Source of the DNA: Piscicola geometra
Taxonomy: Eukaryota; Annelida; Clitellata; Hirudinida; Piscicolidae
Direction: 5' to 3'
DNA: 64,000 bases
NCBI GenBank assembly: GCA_943735955.1
Contig: OX030969.1
Location: forward strand, 2,478,587 to 2,542,586
The notes under the pieces: model-generated
Database searches by the model: none
The model's input: only the letters and a program-made list of their open reading frames with translations
Told to the model about the DNA's origin: nothing
Part shown: one piece after another, positions 46,859 to 64,000 of the stretch
Position numbering within the stretch: the first letter of the stretch is position 1
Layout of the letters: each line of letters begins with the position of its first letter
Program-made: the position numbers and the translations under genes

Positions 46859-47728
46859 AAACATATATATGACGCATGCAAAAAAAATTTATTCAATTAA
46901 AAGTTATTATAGGGCAATTAAATCTTGAAGGGCTTGATGAGGAAGACTCTATTTACTGACCTTTCTTATGATTAATGATTTATTTTAACTTTTTAAGCTG
47001 AATTATTAATATTAAAATGTAAAACAATTTTAATTTTTTAATTTTTTTAATAACATGTTTTATGAACAATATATGTGCGTTTTTGAAATTCTTTTTAATT
47101 GAATATCTATTGCACAACATGGTAAATATATGAATTTTTATTCAAAAACCTGTTAAGTACAATTACAACCTAAGAATTTGGCGCTTGATGAAGACTGAGA
47201 TTTTAAATCTACAGCTTAACTAAGATTCTTCCATATTTTCTTGCAATGTGATTACTGGCGTAAATTTAGCTGTAGGAGTATTTTCATGTCTGTAGAAATT
47301 AATGGTATTTGTAATTAGCATGTTTTTAAGCCAGAAGAAAGCATTATATCAGAGCAACGCTAACTAATCCAGTTTTTTGCTAGATCATTACAAGTGAGAC
47401 AATTAAATTCTGAAACTCTAGCTCGTCATCTTAGCGCCATTATCCTTCCTCGAACTACCTGTTTATAATTGTTCGTTTTTACCTCCATGGATGAAGGCAG
47501 TTAAGTGGTATTTATTTATGGTAATAGGTCGTATTTTAAATAAATTAATGATATATTTCAAAGAGAAACTAAATATCTTTCCTATTTCTTCAGCAGAACT
47601 TATTTACACATTTATTAAAAAGTTATAACGTGACAGCAGTAAAAAATCAAAGCCTATCTTTGTATATGTGTTTTTTTCACTAAACGAAGCAAACCTGCGA
47701 CATGGATAACACAATGCCGTGTCCAAGG

Positions 47729-48822
47729 CTGTGTTATCCCAGTTAACTGTAACTGTAACTGAAATGGTAAATAAACTGAAAAATCTGATTCAGTTAACTG
47801 TAATTCAATGCATAATTGTAACTGAAATAGAAACTGAAAAAGAAGAATACTAACTGAATAGTAATTTTAAGAAAATAACTATTTAAAAAAAGAGAAGCGC
47901 TACAAAATGAAACATTCGCATCGTCACGTGATTGAGCAATATTATTTTTTATCTATTTTATTCTCCTAGTCGGTTTATATTAATTTCGTGTTTTACAGTT
48001 AATTTTTTTCTGACAATTTCAATTTTAATTATACAAATTTGGAAAAAATGTTTAAAGTGAATAGCGGCAGAAAACAAGAGAGTAGCGTATGGGCGTATTT
48101 TATTTACGAAGCTTCATGCGACAAAAGCGAATGTCAGGTTTCGGAAGAGGATGATAAAGATAAGGAGAAAGAAAAAAATGCAGTCAAAGACATTCTGGAA
48201 AAAATGAAACAAATTAAATATATCACTTAAAATCAAAACATCCAGCTTGTTACGACAAAATGAAAAAGGATGCTCAGAAAAGTCTTGGAACAAAATCAAA
48301 TAGTGTTGAAAAAGTTAAAAACAGGTAACACTAGAACAGGCACCCACTCAGAAGTAAAAATGGCAAGAGGATTTACCTGAAGTTCGGCTTCATCAACGAC
48401 TGCTGCTACAACTTGTTTGAAAGCTAATAGTCTATATTTCTTGACAGAAAATGAAGCGCAATACCCAATATTAGCTTCTTTTGCGCAAGACATTGTTTCA
48501 CAAGCGTATGTGGAGAGGGTATTTTCGGTGTGCGGAGACCTAACTGCAGGAAACAAAACTCGCTCAGCAAAAATCTTGAATTGAAGACATTTATGAAAAT
48601 AAACAGCATATATTATGATTAAAATATTTATATATCTTTTAAATAATTTACTTTTAAACATTGATTTCGCATGTATTAAAAATAAAAATGTCTTTTTTTC
48701 CATCTTGGTTAACTGTAACTGAAACTGTACCTAAAAAATAACTGAATCTGGAATAGTAACTGAAAAACTAAATTTTTTCTAACTGTAACTTGAACTGAAA
48801 AACCCGAACTGGAAAATCACTG
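47729..48822 (+). mobile_element. hAT element, internally deleted
   Basis: Termini CTGTGTTATCCCAGTT and, reversed, CAGTGATTTTCCAGTT; perfect 8-bp duplication GTCCAAGG at 47,721-47,728 and 48,823-48,830. Subterminal AACTGTAACTGAAA repeats. Confidence 0.93.
48048..48600 (+). pseudogene. hAT transposase, BED finger joined to C-terminus
   Basis: 48,048-48,230 encodes a BED-finger start (SSVWAYFIYEASCDKSECQV), then sequence with stops, then around 48,440-48,590 YPILASFAQDIVSQAYVERV and FSVCGDLTAGNKTRSAKIL, the hAT dimerisation segment. The catalytic core is deleted. Confidence 0.8.
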
Positions 48823-48830
48823 GTCCAAGG

Positions 48831-50304
48831 ACGGAGAATATTCCAACCATTTGAACTGTTGCTATATTTCTAATCTGAGATATCTATTTTGATCTTTTTC
48901 AAGCTATTTTAGTTAAATAATTTGTTTAAGTGGTTCAACTCTTTTTGAACAGATTGTTTTTTGAAATTTTTCTATAAAAAATATGATTTTGAATAAATAG
49001 AAAATTAGTTATTTGTACCACGATGAGAAAATATTAATAAAAAGAAAGCTGGGCTTCAATCTAGGTTAACTAATCGAAACTCTCCGAAACTGTATAACTT
49101 CCTCCAAACAAGCTACTGAGAACATTTTTAATTAAAGACACATCAATGATTACTAAGTCAATAATGCAGCGATATCAAACAATCTGAAGTAGGCTTCGAT
49201 AATTATCGATAATTGTCTGCTTCTTTGGTGGCAACAACACGAAGGATCATATCCGGTTCTTTCGAAAGTGTGAAACATTCTGTTTTTTAAGCTAAAGTGT
49301 CTGTTCTCAGCTTCATCACAATAACTTTTGGTTGGTGCACTAATGACTTTTGACGAAACGGGATTCTAGTCTATTAAACTCTTTTATGCCTTCTTTGAGA
49401 GCAACAGTCCAACACCTGCTTGGTGTACCTTCTCTTCGTCTGAAAAAAAAGCTTTTGTTCATCGTCGCCACTACGCACAGTTTTGTTTTTTCGCTTCTGA
49501 GAGACCAATCACGTCCCATCTGAACCCTTTTTCAATGGTCGATGAAAAGTTTCAGGCTTTCGTCTTTCTAAAGCGTCCTAAACGTTTAATGTACCGAATG
49601 AAATTTGTTGCTTTGCATTAATCAGCTTCATTTCCCTGTAGTTCTTTTCCATTTTAGAGTTGTCTTTTCATGTTTGTTTTTTGTAGCTTGTTTCGCAAGG
49701 CAGTTCAACAGCCATCTTCTCACACAGTCCTCTTTCCAGCTATAAATATAATTAGGCGTACTATGAAACGGATAAAGTTAACTATCCTTTATCTATAACC
49801 ATCTATTTTTAACTATGAAAGCTTCTAAATTAATTTACAAGTTTGTTATTTCAACTAATATGAGTTACATAAAACTCTATATATATTAAATTTTGATATA
49901 CGAACAATATACAATAGTCATAATTATTCGGGCACTGAGAAGTTTTTACTTTAATTGCGTATTAATTTGATTCGAGTGTTTTGGATCATTGAAATTATAT
50001 TCATTTCATAGCTTCTTCATTTACACATTACAAAATTACATCAAAAGCACGCTGAATTTATTTCAAAGTGTTACAATTTTATTTAAAAAACAGCTTTCTT
50101 AATTTAAATAAAAAAATTATTTGGGCACAGATAACAACTGAGCAATGTAGGATTATTCGGAGTTTTTAAGTTTGAAAGTTGTGTTTTAAAAAAATTATAT
50201 GTTTCTCATTTTAATGTTCATTGCATTTACAGTATACTTTGCTAATTTGAACAGATTTGCAATAAATCTTTTTGAAAAATCATTTTTATTTAGATCAAAA
50301 ACCC
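48831..50304. other. No gene recognised
   Basis: AT-rich. A stretch at 49,400-49,620 is relatively GC-rich and partly open, but no family motif is seen. Confidence 0.45.
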
Positions 50305-50395
50305 TTTCATCATCATCATCATCACTAATGATTTGTATAGCGCCCTTTACTAAGTGAACAAAAGCGCTCTTCAAATAAATTTGTTAAATAAAACG
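50305..50395 (-). mobile_element. LINE 3' end scrap
   Basis: On the minus strand AACAAATTTATTTGAAGAGC, then GGGCGCTATACAAATCATTA and an ATG repeat; resembles the end of the CR1-like LINE at 63,587-64,000 (TTTAACAAGTTCATTTCAGAGCGC... in the same order). Confidence 0.4.
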
Positions 50396-50619
50396 GTTTT
50401 TAGACCACTACCAATATATGTATATATATCAATTTAAATATATAAAAAAACAATCAACCTCAATAATCCAACCTCACCCTCACCACCATGATAATCACCG
50501 CCAAAAAATCACTATCACCACCAAAAAAACTCAATCATCACTACAGTATCAACACTCATACAACAGCACAATCGTTACCACATCATCCTCAAAACCACAA
50601 AACACAATCATCATTCTTG

Positions 50620-50806
50620 TCATTTTTCTGTCTTGCCACTGGTGCCGAGGCTGCGATAGAGGGTGAAGGAGAAGTCCTTGCCAGCACTGGAACTGCTGCT
50701 GCTATGGAAGGTTTTCTTCTTTATGTCGCTGCTCACTTGATTCCCTGCGGCCATCTTGGTCTGCTGCGGCCATTCCTTGACAGATTCAAAACAACCAACA
50801 TTCTCA
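50620..50806 (-). CDS. Possible alternative last exon of the receptor kinase
   Basis: The minus strand is open to a TGA and encodes ENVGCFESVKEWPQQTKMAA, GNQVSSDIKKKTFHSSSSSS and AGKDFSFTLYRSLGTSGKTE K. With acceptor CTTTAG|TGAG the phase (2) fits the donor of the exon at 52,846-52,943, as the exon 52,625-52,736 does. It could be an alternative C-terminus or the last exon of another gene. No further downstream exon seen. Confidence 0.45.
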
Positions 50807-50908
50807 CTAAAGACATTCTAATTAATTAAATGTAATTTTTATTTAGACTTAAGATTCTAACATTTTAATATATTTTACCCAAAACCGTTTATTCTACAAA
50901 TTTATTTG

Positions 50909-50933
50909 AGCGGCTGCCAAAATGGCAGCCGCT
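50909..50933. repeat. Perfect 11-bp-arm palindrome
   Basis: AGCGGCTGCCA, AAA, TGGCAGCCGCT. GC-rich in AT-rich surroundings, about 100 bp upstream of the candidate exon. It could form a hairpin; function unknown. Confidence 0.85.
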
Positions 50934-52624
50934 AACCAAAGATCCTTTGCCGAAAATTATTTGAATGCTCTTTTATTTTGCATTTTGAAATGATATATTT
51001 CTGTTTAAAACATTTATTTTTATTTAACAATAAGAAACATAAATCAATTTATTTGTTAAAAACAATTTTAAAATGTAAAATTTTTGATTAACCTTAAAAT
51101 TCTCAGTTATAATCTCTGTCCAAATAATTTTTTGACCTTTTAACCTAGAGAGTTGTTTTCTAAATAAAATGCAAATAAATTCAAATAAATTCTGTGCGTT
51201 TTTGATGGGATTTTCTAATGTGTAATTAAAGAAGCTATGGCATGCACATAATTTCAAGTATCAAAAACACTCGAATCAAAAGTAATTTGCCACTAAAGTA
51301 AAAACTGCTTAGTGCCAAAATAACTTTATTGACCTCGGTATTTTTTTAAACTTTATTTTTTTAGTTTTTTACAATAGGAATAATGATTGCTCGCTAGTAT
51401 TTACAAATATTTACTCTATTGAAAAAACAGGCTTAGCGAAATCATTAATTATAAATATATAAAATATGGGAAAACCCATTTAAATTCTAATTTGTAATAA
51501 AAACTTCGCATTACCCCTAAACTAATTTATGGTACAAACATCAAATCTGGTAGTTTTTCCAATTAATTAGGGACTAAATACTAATTTAAACATTTTTATT
51601 CAGTTTGAATTTCAGTTTTAACGTCAGTTTTCAGTTCGAAAGTTACTTCGCATATTAATTTCTTTATTTAGTTTAAAAAAGACAAAAGCACAATTATTAT
51701 ACATTTTTGAAAAACCACAGCACATCGCCTATTATTTTCTCGATATTCCGTATCCAAAAGGGTTTTTTAAACGGTTTTTATTTATTTAGTCAATAAAAAA
51801 GTATTTTTTCCACTTTATTGTGTTATTTCATTTAATTGAGACAGTAACTAATATATTAATGAAAATGTAAGTTTACTGTAATGTTAACTCCATTTTTCTA
51901 CAGATTTGAGAAAAAAAATCTTGCAAAGCAGAATTTCTTGTTTTAAAATAGTCTTAAACTGAAAATGTAAATTAGTTGAATGAGAAGGCCAGATAAGCTA
52001 TTAAAAGACAATGACAGTTTTCAGTTTATGCAATAATCAACACCGAAAAGCATTTGAGAAGCCCAAAAATAAGAACCGTAAAATTACAATATATAAGCAA
52101 AAAAAAATTTTCTCAAATTCACGAAGATTAAAGTATTTTTGAAACAATTTTGAAAAATCTAATTTGATAGATATTGAAGTTCATTAGCCAAGGTTTTGGC
52201 GTAAGAATTAAAACTTATTTTATATGAAATGGTTGAAGATTTTAGCCAGTATTGATGGTTTTGACTATTTTGAACGAAAATAATAAATTAAAAGTTGGTC
52301 TCTGAAATTGTTAACAAATAGCAGCTTGTATAAAGAATGTTGAAATAACATAGATTTTTATAGAACTCTAAAATTTTCATGGAATTTCAGTCACAAATAG
52401 TGTTTAAAAAACTTGAAAAAGACCAATAAGTTAAGTTTTATAAAATTTAAAATCATAAAAATGTCATGAAATGGAAGCTTTAAAAATTCTTTTATAGTGT
52501 GAAACATTCCAATTATTTTTATAATTGTTTTATAAGGTAAAAAAAATATTTATAATCTCTTTGTTTGAATAAAATACTTAATAATATATTTGTGCATGTA
52601 TTATTTCGAATCTAATATCCGTAT

Positions 52625-63176
<10,552 letters not shown>

Positions 63177-63586
63177 CTGTTAATTATTGTACTATTTTTT
63201 TTAAGTGGATTGGTGTGGGATGTGTAGAAAACCTATGTTCTCAAAAAGACAATCTTTGCTTGCTGGGATGGCATTACATTCAGGCACGAATGCCTTCTAT
63301 GTTTTATAGGTAATTCAACTTAAGTCTATAAAAAATTTGAGTTTGTGTTAATTTGCAGGATTTTTTATATATATATGAATACTTATATATAAAAGACGTG
63401 GAAATAATTTTTTGTACACCTTCGTCTTCTATAAGTTTCGGCCCTTTTCTTTCGCTTATAAGCAATAATAACTTGCAATGGCTAAATCAGCTGCACAAAA
63501 GCACAAAGAGTATCGCATTATGAATGCTTTCAAACTTTAAAAAAGTTAATGTGAAAGGAGCAGGCATCGTCGTTGGCATCCAAGCC

Positions 63587-64000
63587 ATACTCAATCAATC
63601 AATCAAATAAATTCTATAGCGCTCTTCATTCAAATTCAAGAGCGCTCTGAAATGAACTTGTTAAACAGATATGTTTTCAGATCCTTTCGAATCGTAAACA
63701 AAGAATTAGAATTAGTTCAATAAAGAGGTAATGAGTTTCAAATAAATGGACCTGCATAATGGAAAGAACGTTTAGAAAACGAGTTATTAATGGAAGAAAT
63801 GAAATAATGTTTTTGTGTGGATGATCTTAAATTACTCCTATAAGGGTGAGAGATTAAAGACTTGAGGTATACTGGGGATACTAATTTTTTTTATTTAAAC
63901 ATAAATACAGAGATTTTAAATATGGTCCTAAATTTGATGGGGAGCCAATGTAATAAGATGAGAGAGGGTGTAATGTGGTGATAAATAGGAGTAAGGCTAA
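63587..64000 (-). pseudogene. CR1-like LINE 3' end
   Basis: Minus-strand translation gives LHWLPIKFRTIFKISVFMFK, SPVYLKSLI, KRSFHYAGPFI, a stop, NSLP, and DLKTYLFNKFI, the C-terminal motifs of CR1/Rex1 LINE reverse transcriptases, then a GCGCTATAGAATTTATTTGA and TTGATTGATT tail. Contains stops; runs off the window. Confidence 0.78.

Overview
The window is AT-rich animal DNA, almost certainly from an invertebrate. It holds an intron-rich receptor tyrosine kinase of the VEGFR/PDGFR class, a family known only from animals. It also holds many hAT, piggyBac and mariner DNA transposons, CR1-like LINEs, tRNA-derived SINEs and long simple repeats. I cannot name the species; a marine invertebrate such as a lophotrochozoan is only a guess.

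Host genes are all on the minus strand. (1) From 63,176 down to 52,625, fifteen exons joined with consistent reading phase encode the 3' half of a VEGFR/PDGFR-like receptor: membrane-proximal ectodomain, transmembrane helix, juxtamembrane, a complete split kinase with all catalytic motifs, and a tyrosine-rich tail. Its Ig-domain exons must lie beyond 64,000. A second phase-compatible terminal exon sits at 50,620-50,806. (2) From 39,526 down to 30,750, seven phase-consistent exons encode Ig1-Ig2-Ig3 of a related receptor. (3) From 3,467 down to 1,660, four exons encode a second Ig1-Ig2 block, with three of the four exons matching block 2 in length or within one codon. No kinase exons were found between blocks 2 and 3, so block 2 is either a truncated or decoy receptor, or the two blocks are an intragenic Ig-domain duplication whose rest lies left of the window.

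Mobile elements fill the spaces and are heavily nested. At 17,755-24,051 a hAT element with perfect 8-bp target duplications carries an intact 596-codon transposase and has taken in a CR1-like LINE with an intact 948-codon EN-RT ORF. A second, broken copy of that LINE (7.7-14.0 kb, minus strand) is split by another hAT (10,070-13,070) and carries a 1,071-bp direct tandem duplication. At 34,796-39,036 a complete hAT with a four-exon transposase interrupts the TG microsatellite in the Ig1 intron of block 2; block 1 shows the corresponding intron without it. A different hAT family sits inside the CA microsatellite of the kinase gene (61,358-62,862). A piggyBac (54,674-56,146) and a mariner-type element (56,639-57,615) lie in other introns of the kinase gene. 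One intron of block 2 is almost entirely about 1.04 kb of TAG repeat, and one intron of the kinase gene is only 62 bp and largely ATG repeat.

Stretches with nothing recognisable: 1-1,370, 6.4-7.4 kb, 44.1-45.9 kb, 48.8-50.3 kb and 51.0-52.6 kb.
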